Source: Undibacterium sp. CCC3.4
GTDB lineage: Bacteria; Pseudomonadota; Gammaproteobacteria; Burkholderiales; Burkholderiaceae_D
Reading direction: 5' to 3'
DNA length: 64,000 nucleotides
NCBI RefSeq assembly: GCF_034347425.1
Contig: NZ_CP133779.1
Location: 744,001-808,000 of the forward strand
This document shows, in pieces, positions 49,029 to 59,440 of this stretch. The position numbers and the translations under genes are program-made. Each line of letters opens with the position of its first letter. Positions within the stretch are counted from its first letter, which is position 1. The notes beneath the pieces were generated by a model. The model worked only from the letters and a program-made list of their open reading frames with translations, was not told where the DNA came from and did not search any database.

Positions 49029-52000
49029 CTAGCGAGAATTAATGTACGAACTCCGTTTTTTTACATTATCGATCGGTGTAGTGAGCCAACCTTCTGCGTC
49101 TGCAATCACTTCGTTGAGCAGTGTTTCGTCTATTGGGTAACTGGCAAGAATGGCGGCGGGAGTGACGGAAGCAGTGGGAGCGGCGGGAGCGGCGGGAGCG
49201 GCGGGAGCGGCATTTTTTCCTAAGATCACCACTTTAATACCGCCATGCAGATTGGCATTGCTGTCTATCGTCGTATCGCTGTGAATGTCCCCTATCGTCG
49301 CCACCGCAGCAACGCTGTCGACCGCACCTGTTACTGCCGTCGCGCCGGCACCAGCAACTGTCACGTTCCCAGCACTCCGCACGCTGCCACTACTGGTGAG
49401 AGTCATCTTACCGACCGCGTTCAGCGTGGCACTACCGGAACCACCTCTAAGCGTACCAGCGATCGTGGCGTCGCCTCCGCTGGCCACACTGATACCGTTA
49501 CTACCACTCAAGATGCTGCTCGCAGCCACAGTCACCGGTATGCCGAGAACGATCACTTGTTGACCTGCTTGCAGCGCGCTCGTACCCTTAGCTATTGTGT
49601 TACTCGTGACACTGCCTATCGTCACATTGCCGAGCGTAGAGTTCGCTGCACCAGCGACATCGGTCACCGTCGTGCCTGCCACCAGTACATTGCCATTGCT
49701 GCTGTTGACGCTGCCCGTTGCAGTTTCGATCACATTGCTACCGCTAACCAGCGCATCACCAACGCTGTTGACCACGCCGGCTACCGTCACATTCGCTGCG
49801 CCATTGATCTTGACGCTTTGTGCCGTCACGGTACCGCTGCTGCCCAAGGTGACCGGAGCGCTGCTGGCCGCATTGCCAATCGTGACCAGACCACCACTAC
49901 TGTTCGCAGCACCATCGACTTCTGTACTATTAACACCGACTATCGTGACACCCGTTGCACCGGCTACGCTGCCGCCAGCAACCATCATCGCACCGGCTGC
50001 AGTCAAGTTCGCGCTACCAGCGCCACCACTGAGCGTACCGGCGATTGTGGCGTCACCTCCGCTGGTGACGCTGATACCGTTATTACCAGTTAAGGTGCTG
50101 TTCGCCGCCACCGTCAAAGGTATGCCGAGAATAATCACTTGTTGACCCGCAGTGAGTGCACTCGTACCCTCAACGGTCGTGCTACTCGTCACGCTGCCTA
50201 TCGTCACATTGCCCGTTGTAGAGTTCGCCGCACCAGCAACATCAGTCACCGTCGTTCCTGCTATCAGCACATTACCAGCGCTGCTGTTGACGCTGCCGCT
50301 GGCTGCTTCCTGCACATTGCTACCGCTGACTAAGGCGTCGCCGACGCTGTTGACGACACCAGCTACCGTCACATTCGCTGCACCATTGATCTTGACGCTT
50401 TGCGCGGTCACAGTTCCAGTACTACCCAAGGTGACCGGTGCGTTGCTAGCCGCATTACCGATGGTGACCAGGCCACCGCTACTGTTCGCAGCACCATCCA
50501 CTTCGGTACCGTTGACACCGACTATCGTCACACCTGTCGCTCCCGCTACGCTGCCGCCGGCCACCATCATCGCCCCGGCTGCATTCAAGCTCGCAGTACC
50601 AGCACCACCGCTGAGAGCGCCGGCGATTGTCGCATCGCCACCGCTGGTGACACTGATACCGTTATTACCGGTCAAGCTGCTGCCGGCCGCAATATTGACC
50701 GGTATGCCGAGTATGATTACTTGTTGACCTGCTGTGAGTGCGCTCGTGCCTTCGACTGTCGTATTACTCGTCACGCTGCCTATCGTCACATTGCCGAGCG
50801 TAGAGTTCGCCGCACCAGCAACATCAGTCACCGTCGTTCCTGCTATCAGCACATTACCAGCGCTGCTGTTGACGCTGCCGCTGGCTGCTTCCTGCATATT
50901 GCTACCGCTGACTAAGGCGTCGCCGACGCTGTTGACCACACCGGCTACCGTCACATTCGCGGCACCATTGATCTTGACGCTTTGCGCGGTCACAGTTCCA
51001 GTACTACCCAAGGTGACCGGTGCGTTGCTAGCCGCATTACCGATGGTGACCAGGCCACCGCTACTGTTCGCAGCACCATCCACTTCGGTACCGTTGACAC
51101 CGACTATCGTCACACCTGTCGCTCCCGCTACGCTGCCGCCGGCCACCATCATCGCCCCGGCTGCATTCAAGCTCGCAGTACCAGCACCACCGCTGAGCGT
51201 TCCGGCGATTGTGGCGTCACCTCCGCTGGTGACGCTGATACCGTTATTACCAGTTAAGGTGCTGTTCGCCGCCACCGTCACCGGTATGCCGAGAATAATC
51301 ACTTGTTGACCCGCAGTGAGTGCACTCGTACCCTCAACGGTCGTGCTACTCGTCACGCTGCCTATCGTCACATTGCCCGTTGCAGAGTTCGCTGCACCAG
51401 CAACATCAGTCACCGTCGTTCCTGCTATCAGCACATTACCAGCGCTGCTGTTGACGCTGCCGCTGGCTGCTTCCTGCACATTGCTACCGCTGACTAAGGC
51501 GTCGCCGACGCTGTTGACGACACCAGCTACCGTTACATTCGCGGCACCATTGATCTTGACACTTTGTGCCGTCACCGTTCCTGTGCTACCCAAGGTCACC
51601 GGTGCGCTGCTAGCCGCATTACCGATGGTGACCAGGCCACCGCTACTGTTCGCAGCACCATCAACTTCGGTACTATTAACACCGACTATCGTGACACCCG
51701 TTGCACCGGCTACGCTACCGCCAGCAACCATCATCGCACCGGCTGCATTCAAGTTCGCGCTACCAGCGCCACCACTGAGCGTACCGGCGATTGTGGCGTC
51801 ACCTCCGCTGGTGACGCTGATACCGTTATTACCAGTTAAGGTGCTGTTCGCCGCCACCGTCAAAGGTATGCCGAGAATAATCACTTGTTGACCCGCAGTG
51901 AGTGCACTCGTACCCTCAACGGTCGTGCTACTCGTCACGCTGCCTATCGTCACATTGCCCGTTGTAGAGTTCGCCGCACCAGCAACATCAGTCACCGTCG

Positions 52001-55000
52001 TTCCTGCTATCAGCACATTACCAGCGCTGCTGTTGACGCTGCCGCTGGCTGCTTCCTGCACATTGCTACCGCTGACTAAGGCGTCGCCGACGCTGTTGAC
52101 GACACCAGCTACCGTTACATTCGCGGCACCATTGATCTTGACACTTTGTGCCGTCACCGTTCCTATGCTACCCAAGGTCACCGGTGCGCTGCTAGCCGCA
52201 TTACCGATGGTGACCAGGCCACCGCTGCTGTTAGCTGCACCATCAACTTCAGTGCTATTAACACCGACTATCGTGACACCCGTTGCACCGGCTACGCTGC
52301 CGCCAGCCACCATCATCGCACCCGCTGCATTCAAGTTCGCGCTACCAGCGCCACCACTGAGCGTGCCGGCGATGGTGGCATCACCACCGCTGGTGACGTT
52401 GATACCCTGTGCGCCGGTCAGTGTGCTGTTCGCCGCGATATTTACCGGTATGCCGAGAATGATCACTTGTTGACCGGCCTTCAGCGCACTCGTACCTTCC
52501 ACTTTCGTGCTACTCGTGACACTACCTATGGTCACATTGTTTCCTGCGGAATTGGCCGCACCAGCGACATCAGTCACCGTCGTTCCTGCTATCAGCACAT
52601 TACCAGCGCTGCTGTTGACGCTGCCGCTGGCTGCTTCCTGCACATTGCTACCGCTGACTAAGGCGTCGCCGACGCTGTTGACGACACCGGCTACCGTTAC
52701 ATTCGCGGCACCATTGATCTTGACACTTTGCGCGGTCACCGTGCCAGTACTACCCAAGGTGACCGGTGCGTTGCTGGCGGCATTACCAATCGTTACCAAG
52801 CCACCGCTGCTGTTCGCAGCACCATCAACTTCGGTACTATTAACACCGACTATCGTGACACCCGTTGCACCGGCTACGCTGCCGCCAGCAACCATCATCG
52901 CACCGGCTGCATTCAAGCTCGCAGTACCAGCACCACCGCTGAGAGCGCCGGCGATTGTCGCATCGCCACCGCTGGTGACACTGATACCGTTATTACCGGT
53001 CAAGCTGCTGCCGGCCGCAATATTGACCGGTATGCCGAGTATGATTACTTGTTGACCTGCTGTGAGTGCGCTCGTGCCTTCGACTGTCGTATTACTCGTC
53101 ACGCTGCCTATCGTCACATTGCCGAGCGTAGAGTTCGCCGCACCAGCAACATCGGTCACCGTTGTTCCTGCCATCAGCACATTACCAGCGCTGCTGTTGA
53201 CGCTGCCGCTGGCTGCTTCCTGCACATTGCTACCGCTGACTAAGGCGTCGCCGACGCTGTTGACGACACCAGCTACCGTTACATTCGCGGCACCATTGAT
53301 CTTGACACTTTGTGCCGTCACCGTTCCTGTGCTACCCAAGGTCACCGGTGCGCTGCTAGCCGCATTACCGATGGTGACCAGGCCACCGCTACTGTTCGCA
53401 GCACCATCAACTTCGGTACTATTAACACCGACTATCGTGACACCCGTTGCACCGGCTACGCTGCCGCCGGCAACCATCATCGCACCGGCTGCATTCAAGC
53501 TCGCAGTACCAGCACCACCGCTGAGCGTACCGGCGATGGTGGCATCACCACCGCTGGTAACGCTGATACCGTTATTACCAGTTAAGGTGCTGTTCGCAGC
53601 CACCGTCACAGGTATGCCGAGAATGATCACTTGTTGACCCGCAGTGAGTGCGCTCGTGCCTTCGACTGTCGTATTACTCGTGACACTACCTATCGTCACA
53701 TTGCCCGTTGTAGAGTTCGCCGCACCAGCAACATCGGTCACCGTTGTTCCTGCCATCAGCACATTACCAGCGCTGCTGTTGACGCTGCCGCTTGCCGCTT
53801 CTTGGACATTGCTACCGCTAACCAGTGCATCACCGACGCTGTTGACGACACCAGCTACCGTCACATTCGCGGCACCATTGATCTTGACGCTTTGCGCGGT
53901 CACAGTTCCAGTACTACCCAAGGTGACCGGTGCGTTGCTGGCGGCATTACCAATCGTTACCAAGCCACCGCTACTGTTCGCAGCACCATCAACTTCGGTG
54001 CTATTAACACCGACTATCGTGACACCCGTTGCACCGGCTACGCTGCCGCCGGCAACCATCATCGCACCCGCTGCATTCAAGTTCGCGCTACCAGCGCCAC
54101 CACTGAGCGTGCCGGCGATGGTGGCATCACCACCGCTGGTGACGTTGATACCCTGTGCGCCGGTCAGTGTGCTGTTCGCCGCGATATTTACCGGTATGCC
54201 GAGAATGATCACTTGTTGACCGGCCTTCAGCGCACTCGTACTTTCCACTTTCGTGCTACTCGTGACACTACCTATGGTCACATTGTTTCCTGCGGAATTG
54301 GCCGCACCAGCGACATCAGTCACCGTCGTTCCTGCTATCAGCACATTACCAGCGCTGCTGTTGACGCTGCCGCTGGCTGCTTCCTGCACATTGCTACCGC
54401 TGACTAAGGCGTCGCCGACGCTGTTAACTACACCAGCTACCGTCACATTCGCTGCACCATTGATCTTGACGCTTTGTGCTGTCACTGTTCCTGTACTGCC
54501 CAAGGTCACCGGTGCGCTGCTAGCCGCATTACCGATGGTGACCAGGCCACCGCTGCTATTAGCTGCACCATCAACTTCAGTGCTATTAACACCGACTATC
54601 GTGACACCCGTTGCACCGGCTACGCTGCCGCCGGCAACCATCATCGCACCCGCTGCATTCAAGTTCGCGCTACCAGCGCCACCACTGAGCGTGCCGGCGA
54701 TGGTGGCATCACCACCGCTGGTGACGTTGATACCCTGTGCGCCGGTCAGTGTGCTGTTCGCCGCGATATTTACCGGTATGCCGAGAATGATCACTTGTTG
54801 ACCGGCCTTCAGCGCACTCGTACCTTCCACTTTCGTGCTACTCGTGACACTACCTATGGTCACATTGTTTCCTGCGGAATTAGCCGCACCAGCGACATCA
54901 GTCACCGTCGTTCCTGCTATCAGCACATTACCAGCGCTGCTGTTGACGCTGCCGCTGGCTGCTTCCTGCACATTGCTACCGCTGACTAAGGCGTCGCCGA

Positions 55001-58000
55001 CGCTGTTAACTACACCAGCTACCGTCACATTCGCTGCACCATTGATCTTGACACTTTGCGCGGTCACTGTTCCTGTACTGCCCAAGGTGACCGGTGCGTT
55101 GCTGGCGGCATTACCAATCGTTACCAAGCCACCGCTACTGTTCGCAGCACCATCAACTTCGGTACTATTAACACCGACTATCGTGACACCCGTTGCACCG
55201 GCTACGCTACCGCCAGCAACCATCATCGCACCGGCTGCATTCAAGCTCGCAGCACCAGCACCACCGCTGAGCGTACCGGCGATGGTGGCGTCACCTCCGC
55301 TGATGACACTGATACCGTTATTACCAGTTAAGGTGCTATTCGCCGCCACCGTCACCGGTATGCCGAGAATAATCACTTGTTGACCGGCTGTGAGAGCACT
55401 CGTACCCTCAACGGTCGTGCTACTCGTCACGCTGCCTATCGTCACATTGCCCGTTGTAGAGTTCGCCGCACCAGCAACATCAGTCACCGTCGTTCCTGCC
55501 ATCAGCACATTACCAGCGCTGCTGTTGACGCTGCCGCTGGCTGCTTCCTGCACATTGCTACCGCTGACTAAGGCATCACCGACGCTGTTGACGACACCGG
55601 CTACCGTTACATTCGCGGCACCATTGATCTTGACACTTTGCGCGGTCACCGTGCCAGTACTACCCAAGGTGACCGGTGCGTTGCTGGCGGCATTACCAAT
55701 CGTTACCAAGCCACCGCTGCTGTTAGCTGCACCATCAACTTCGGTGCTATTAACACCGACTATCGTGACACCCGTTGCACCGGCTACGCTACCGCCAGCA
55801 ACCATCATCGCACCGGCTGCATTCAAGCTCGCAGCACCAGCACCACCGCTGAGCGTACCGGCGATGGTGGCGTCACCTCCGCTGATGACACTGATACCGT
55901 TATTACCAGTTAAGGTGCTATTCGCCGCCACCGTCACCGGTATGCCGAGAATAATCACTTGTTGACCGGCTGTGAGAGCACTCGTACCCTCAACGGTCGT
56001 GCTACTCGTGACACTACCTATGGTCACATTGTTTCCTGCGGAATTGGCCGCACCAGCGACATCAGTCACCGTCGTTCCTGCTATCAGCACATTACCAGCG
56101 CTGCTGCTGATGCTGCCGCTAGCTGTTTCCGTCAAAGAGTTAGCCGTGATACTGGTGCCGGCAACACTGTGAACCGTCCCACTGACCGACACTGGCCCGC
56201 TGGTAGCAATACTCACAGTTTGTCCGCTCAATGTCCCAGTAACATTGAAGGGAACGGTAGCGCTGGTGGAGCTGATGCTGATGCCCTTGGTAAAATTGAC
56301 CGTATTACCTGGATTAAAATTCACGCCACTCGCTTGACTGAGATCGATAGCAAATATATTTGCCCCGCCCAAGGCCGTCAAAAATCCATCACTGATGCCC
56401 GAGGTATCATTGGCCTTCGCCGCGGCACCACCGACATCGACTACCACGCCAACCGGCGTGAAAATAACGGTACCGCCGACATTGAAATGATTGAGTGCAG
56501 GGTTATTGACACCGGTATTTTGTATGATGCCACTGCCCTCCAGTGTCAGATTATTATGGGCGTTAATCGTCAATTGATTGAGCACCAGTTCTGACGATTT
56601 CAACTTGTCGTTATTCGTCGTCAGCGAAACATTGTTCCCGCCGATAGTTCCATACAAGCCCACATCCAAACCGGTATTTTTATACGTGCCGGTGGTGATA
56701 TCGTAAATATTATTAACCGGCATATGAATATTGACATCACCATTCACCGCCACGATGCTATCGGTGAGGTCAATCATACGAAACGGTGCGGCATTGCGGT
56801 AGACGTCACCGGCGGCGGCATCGATGGTGATATTGCCGCTGCCATTTTGTAAAATATGGCTGCTATTGCGCACGTAGATCGCTGTATTGTTTACCGGCCC
56901 ACCGCCATCGCCGGCCACACCAAGACGCTGATGCGAATTAATCAACGTAATATCTCCACTGCCATCATGCTGTATCGTCGAGGCATTGTTGATATACATA
57001 CCGTAGTTGGTGAAGGTGGCATTGTTATCATGCGAGAGCGTGATATTAATAGGCTTGCTGCCGGTCGCCTTGATGGTTGACGCAGACAAAAACATGTCGC
57101 TGTATTGACCAGCGCTGGCAGTATTGGCGTCGAAGTTTCCATTGATGGTGACGCCGCCGGCCGCCACAGCAATGTTGGAGCTGTTAATAGAGAGAATACT
57201 GTTACCCACATCAACCGTTGATTTTGAACTGCTGGCATTGAGATTGAAATCGCCGCCTTGTGTCGAAATTTGACCGTTATTCATATACATGCTGCTGATA
57301 CCGAGTGTGCCACCGACCCCGCCGTTGAAATTGACGTTGCCACCATTCGTTTGTATGGTCTGCACACCGGCCACGCCATTGATGCTTAAACCACCCAGAT
57401 CGGTGATGAGGCTGCTGTTGGCGCGCGTATTGAGTGCGACATTGAGCGTACCGATGCCGCTGGCAAGAATGCGGGCGCCGGCATCGAGAGTAATATTTTG
57501 GTCGGCATTGACGGTCAAATTCGTGTTTCCACCCAAAGTTTTATTAATGATCGCTGCACCGCCTGCATCGGCTGTGCCGCTGAAAAGCACATTGCCGACG
57601 TTACCAGTCGTGTTATTGATATGCGTATCGATCACGACATTGGTACCGCCATTCAAGGCGGCATTGATATCCCCATCTTTAACGCTGCTAACATTAAAAC
57701 CACCACCGCTGGCAGCACCAGAAACGATAGTAATATTTGTCGGATCCATCAACCAAGTGCCGTTGCTAGCGCTGTGATTGCGTGCGCTCGCATCGACGCT
57801 GATGTCGGCGACATTCAAGCTCTGCTTACCGGAGGTTTCTACCAAACCACCATCCCCACCGAGCAGCCCGCCGCGTGCGGTCAGCGTCCCGCCGGCATGG
57901 GTTTGCTTATCAGACCAAACGATAATTTCACCACCATGACCATACTCCAGCGCATCGGCATGCAGTGTTGCACCGGGCGCGACAGTCGTCGTTAAGGCAT

Positions 58001-59054
58001 TGGGCAGGTCGGCATTTTTCCCTTGATAGCCACCGCCTAGAAATATACTGCCGCCGCCTAACCTGCCGGAAGTATTGAGCTGTGCCGTGCTGGTCAGGGT
58101 GAGCGTTTCTCCCAGTATCTGAACTTGCCCGCCCTTACCATAGTTGGCGTCTTGCTGCGCGTTTTGCCAGCGTTTTTGCGTACTCGGATCAGGTAAATTG
58201 ATCGATGCTAACGCAGCGGCGTTGGTGGCTGTAATCGTGCCATCAACATACGCCGTGCCACTGGCTTTAATCACCACCTCACCATGTTCATTGAGCGCCG
58301 CAGTATTGGCATTAATAAGCCCCGATACTTGGATGTCATGCGCAATCAAGGCCGCCTTCAAGCCATTGCCAAGCAATGACCCCAGATTAATCACTTTATT
58401 GTCCGGTGCCGTCACCACCAGTGACAAGGCCGGATTATAGATATCGACTAAGGTGACACTTTGACCGGCCAATAACATGATGCTGCCGTGATCGGCTTTG
58501 ATGATGCCATTATTTTGTACCGTGTTGCCGAGCAAGGCGATACTGCCGGCATTGCTGATCAGCGTGCCGTTGTTGGTGACGTTTTCTCCCAGGCCGTTTT
58601 TTTGAAATGAATAATTCCCATTAAGAAAATCTTTATCACTCAATGCCAGCGTTGATGCCACTAAGCCCGCCGTATCGACGCGCGCACCGGCACCGAATAC
58701 GATGCCGTTAGGATTGATTAAAAATACCCGCCCATTCGAAGTCAGCGTACCCAAGATGCTGCTCGGTGCGACGCCACTGACACGGTTCAATACCGCGCTA
58801 TTGGCATTCTGCTGGGCAAATCGGACGACCTCATCGACAGCAATATTGAAGCCATTCCATTTAATGATGGCATTCGGGCTATTGGTCACCGTCATCACCT
58901 TACCGTTTTGCGTGATCACCACTTGACCATTGACGATGGTCGCATTCAAAGGCGTGACACCGATCGCTGCAGTGGGCATGAAACACAGGGAAATGCTCAG
59001 TATGCTTGGCCGAAAATTGAATCGGCAAACAAGCAGGTGACGACTATTTTTCAT
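49029..59054 (-). CDS. Giant TpsA exoprotein with 194-aa tandem repeats
   Basis: A 3341-aa secreted adhesin-type protein. The N-terminus has a signal peptide (~1-32) and a TPS secretion domain with NPNGI at 114-118 and VDTAGLVAST. A non-repetitive beta-helix region to ~980 includes TWLMDPTNITIVSG. From ~985 to ~3150 come eleven full copies of a 194-aa unit and a diverged twelfth one. Each unit contains TTVTDVAGAANS, GQQVIILGIP, GGDATIAGTLSGG and TAQSVKINGAANVTVAGVV. The end has an AAP repeat and a charged tail (WLTTPIDNVKKRSSYINSR). No NNRQL motif and no immunity-like gene follow, so it looks like an adhesin or biofilm protein, not a CDI toxin. GAGAG before the ATG at 59054 serves as ribosome-binding site. 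Confidence 0.9.
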   Translation of the reverse strand: MKNSRHLLVCRFNFRPSILSISLCFMPTAAIGVTPLNATIVNGQVVITQNGKVMTVTNSPNAIIKWNGFNIAVDEVVRFAQQNANSAVLNRVSGVAPSSILGTLTSNGRVFLINPNGIVFGAGARVDTAGLVASTLALSDKDFLNGNYSFQKNGLGENVTNNGTLISNAGSIALLGNTVQNNGIIKADHGSIMLLAGQSVTLVDIYNPALSLVVTAPDNKVINLGSLLGNGLKAALIAHDIQVSGLINANTAALNEHGEVVIKASGTAYVDGTITATNAAALASINLPDPSTQKRWQNAQQDANYGKGGQVQILGETLTLTSTAQLNTSGRLGGGSIFLGGGYQGKNADLPNALTTTVAPGATLHADALEYGHGGEIIVWSDKQTHAGGTLTARGGLLGGDGGLVETSGKQSLNVADISVDASARNHSASNGTWLMDPTNITIVSGAASGGGFNVSSVKDGDINAALNGGTNVVIDTHINNTTGNVGNVLFSGTADAGGAAIINKTLGGNTNLTVNADQNITLDAGARILASGIGTLNVALNTRANSSLITDLGGLSINGVAGVQTIQTNGGNVNFNGGVGGTLGISSMYMNNGQISTQGGDFNLNASSSKSTVDVGNSILSINSSNIAVAAGGVTINGNFDANTASAGQYSDMFLSASTIKATGSKPINITLSHDNNATFTNYGMYINNASTIQHDGSGDITLINSHQRLGVAGDGGGPVNNTAIYVRNSSHILQNGSGNITIDAAAGDVYRNAAPFRMIDLTDSIVAVNGDVNIHMPVNNIYDITTGTYKNTGLDVGLYGTIGGNNVSLTTNNDKLKSSELVLNQLTINAHNNLTLEGSGIIQNTGVNNPALNHFNVGGTVIFTPVGVVVDVGGAAAKANDTSGISDGFLTALGGANIFAIDLSQASGVNFNPGNTVNFTKGISISSTSATVPFNVTGTLSGQTVSIATSGPVSVSGTVHSVAGTSITANSLTETASGSISSSAGNVLIAGTTVTDVAGAANSAGNNVTIGSVTSSTTVEGTSALTAGQQVIILGIPVTVAANSTLTGNNGISVISGGDATIAGTLSGGAGAASLNAAGAMMVAGGSVAGATGVTIVGVNSTEVDGAANSSGGLVTIGNAASNAPVTLGSTGTVTAQSVKINGAANVTVAGVVNSVGDALVSGSNVQEAASGSVNSSAGNVLMAGTTVTDVAGAANSTTGNVTIGSVTSSTTVEGTSALTAGQQVIILGIPVTVAANSTLTGNNGISVISGGDATIAGTLSGGAGAASLNAAGAMMVAGGSVAGATGVTIVGVNSTEVDGAANSSGGLVTIGNAASNAPVTLGSTGTVTAQSVKINGAANVTVAGVVNSVGDALVSGSNVQEAASGSVNSSAGNVLIAGTTVTDVAGAANSAGNNVTIGSVTSSTKVEGTSALKAGQQVIILGIPVNIAANSTLTGAQGINVTSGGDATIAGTLSGGAGSANLNAAGAMMVAGGSVAGATGVTIVGVNSTEVDGAANSSGGLVTIGNAASSAPVTLGSTGTVTAQSVKINGAANVTVAGVVNSVGDALVSGSNVQEAASGSVNSSAGNVLIAGTTVTDVAGAANSAGNNVTIGSVTSSTKVESTSALKAGQQVIILGIPVNIAANSTLTGAQGINVTSGGDATIAGTLSGGAGSANLNAAGAMMVAGGSVAGATGVTIVGVNSTEVDGAANSSGGLVTIGNAASNAPVTLGSTGTVTAQSVKINGAANVTVAGVVNSVGDALVSGSNVQEAASGSVNSSAGNVLMAGTTVTDVAGAANSTTGNVTIGSVTSNTTVEGTSALTAGQQVIILGIPVTVAANSTLTGNNGISVTSGGDATIAGTLSGGAGTASLNAAGAMMVAGGSVAGATGVTIVGVNSTEVDGAANSSGGLVTIGNAASSAPVTLGSTGTVTAQSVKINGAANVTVAGVVNSVGDALVSGSNVQEAASGSVNSSAGNVLMAGTTVTDVAGAANSTLGNVTIGSVTSNTTVEGTSALTAGQQVIILGIPVNIAAGSSLTGNNGISVTSGGDATIAGALSGGAGTASLNAAGAMMVAGGSVAGATGVTIVGVNSTEVDGAANSSGGLVTIGNAASNAPVTLGSTGTVTAQSVKINGAANVTVAGVVNSVGDALVSGSNVQEAASGSVNSSAGNVLIAGTTVTDVAGAANSAGNNVTIGSVTSSTKVEGTSALKAGQQVIILGIPVNIAANSTLTGAQGINVTSGGDATIAGTLSGGAGSANLNAAGAMMVAGGSVAGATGVTIVGVNSTEVDGAANSSGGLVTIGNAASSAPVTLGSIGTVTAQSVKINGAANVTVAGVVNSVGDALVSGSNVQEAASGSVNSSAGNVLIAGTTVTDVAGAANSTTGNVTIGSVTSSTTVEGTSALTAGQQVIILGIPLTVAANSTLTGNNGISVTSGGDATIAGTLSGGAGSANLNAAGAMMVAGGSVAGATGVTIVGVNSTEVDGAANSSGGLVTIGNAASSAPVTLGSTGTVTAQSVKINGAANVTVAGVVNSVGDALVSGSNVQEAASGSVNSSAGNVLIAGTTVTDVAGAANSATGNVTIGSVTSSTTVEGTSALTAGQQVIILGIPVTVAANSTLTGNNGISVTSGGDATIAGTLSGGAGTASLNAAGAMMVAGGSVAGATGVTIVGVNGTEVDGAANSSGGLVTIGNAASNAPVTLGSTGTVTAQSVKINGAANVTVAGVVNSVGDALVSGSNMQEAASGSVNSSAGNVLIAGTTVTDVAGAANSTLGNVTIGSVTSNTTVEGTSALTAGQQVIILGIPVNIAAGSSLTGNNGISVTSGGDATIAGALSGGAGTASLNAAGAMMVAGGSVAGATGVTIVGVNGTEVDGAANSSGGLVTIGNAASNAPVTLGSTGTVTAQSVKINGAANVTVAGVVNSVGDALVSGSNVQEAASGSVNSSAGNVLIAGTTVTDVAGAANSTTGNVTIGSVTSSTTVEGTSALTAGQQVIILGIPLTVAANSTLTGNNGISVTSGGDATIAGTLSGGAGSANLTAAGAMMVAGGSVAGATGVTIVGVNSTEVDGAANSSGGLVTIGNAASSAPVTLGSSGTVTAQSVKINGAANVTVAGVVNSVGDALVSGSNVIETATGSVNSSNGNVLVAGTTVTDVAGAANSTLGNVTIGSVTSNTIAKGTSALQAGQQVIVLGIPVTVAASSILSGSNGISVASGGDATIAGTLRGGSGSATLNAVGKMTLTSSGSVRSAGNVTVAGAGATAVTGAVDSVAAVATIGDIHSDTTIDSNANLHGGIKVVILGKNAAPAAPAAPAAPTASVTPAAILASYPIDETLLNEVIADAEGWLTTPIDNVKKRSSYINSR
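49176..49211 (-). repeat. 9-bp coding repeat (AAP) x4
   Basis: Four perfect copies of GGGAGCGGC on the plus strand encode Ala-Ala-Pro repeats near the C-terminus of the second TpsA. Since the unit is 9 bp, slippage would change the protein length without a frameshift. Confidence 0.85.
49430..56110 (-). repeat. 582-bp tandem repeats (11 full units plus a diverged unit)
   Basis: The anchor ATCACTTGT (minus strand ACAAGTGAT, coding QQVI) recurs at 49552, 50134, 50716, 51298, 51880, 52462, 53044, 53626, 54208, 54790, 55372 and 55954: every interval is exactly 582 bp. Units differ by a few substitutions only, and certain variants recur in different units (for example NSAGNN, NSTTGN, NSTLGN; NNGISV versus AQGINV), as expected from exchange among units. 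The last unit (towards 49430) has diverged. Confidence 0.95.
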
Positions 59055-59440
59055 GGAATTCTCTCAGCAGTTGATTGGAGGAAACCAAACAAAAGAAACT
59101 GATAAAAATAAGCTGATGTAAAAAGATCTATCTCAGATATTTAGCGACCGCGCAAAATAATTGTCAATTTTAAAATATTAAAAATATAGAAAAATAGGCT
59201 ATTTGTTGACCGTTCAGCACATCAAGAATAATTTCGTCGCAAGCCAGCAACAGGGGCGAAAAATTAAATTTCTGAGTGGGAAATTTCACTGCACGCGGAG
59301 TTTACCCACAGCATTTTTTTAAATGCTGTGTCGCAATTTATGGAAATTACTTGAAGGAAAATTGATACTGAGAAAATTTTTTCACCAAAAAAATTCAGCA
59401 TTAATTTGAGAGGAATGATTGTAGCCTGCTGGAAAAACTT
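59055..59440. promoter_or_regulatory. AT-rich region upstream of the second TPS operon
   Basis: 386 bp between the start of tpsA2 and the stop of the ABC permease gene; no gene seen. It is distinctly AT-rich and holds a perfect inverted repeat CACAGCATTT-TTTT-AAATGCTGTG (59307-59330) and a smaller one, GTGGGAAATTTCAC (59276-59289). They may be operators or, for the larger one, a terminator for a transcript coming from the ABC genes; a clear T-run is missing. The tpsA2 promoter must lie here. Confidence 0.5.
59307..59330. repeat. Perfect 10-bp inverted repeat
   Basis: CACAGCATTT and AAATGCTGTG separated by TTTT. It lies ~250 bp upstream of tpsA2 and ~110 bp downstream of the ABC permease stop. 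Candidate operator or terminator stem. Confidence 0.6.

Noticed and set aside
49430..56110. CRISPR-like or satellite array
   Set aside because: The unit is 582 bp, has no spacer, and codes for 194 residues in frame within a secreted protein.
50139..56172. Series of ~191-codon open frames on the plus strand at 582-bp spacing
   Set aside because: They are antisense shadows of the tandem repeats in the second TpsA gene; the minus-strand frame has the signal peptide, TPS domain and ribosome-binding site.
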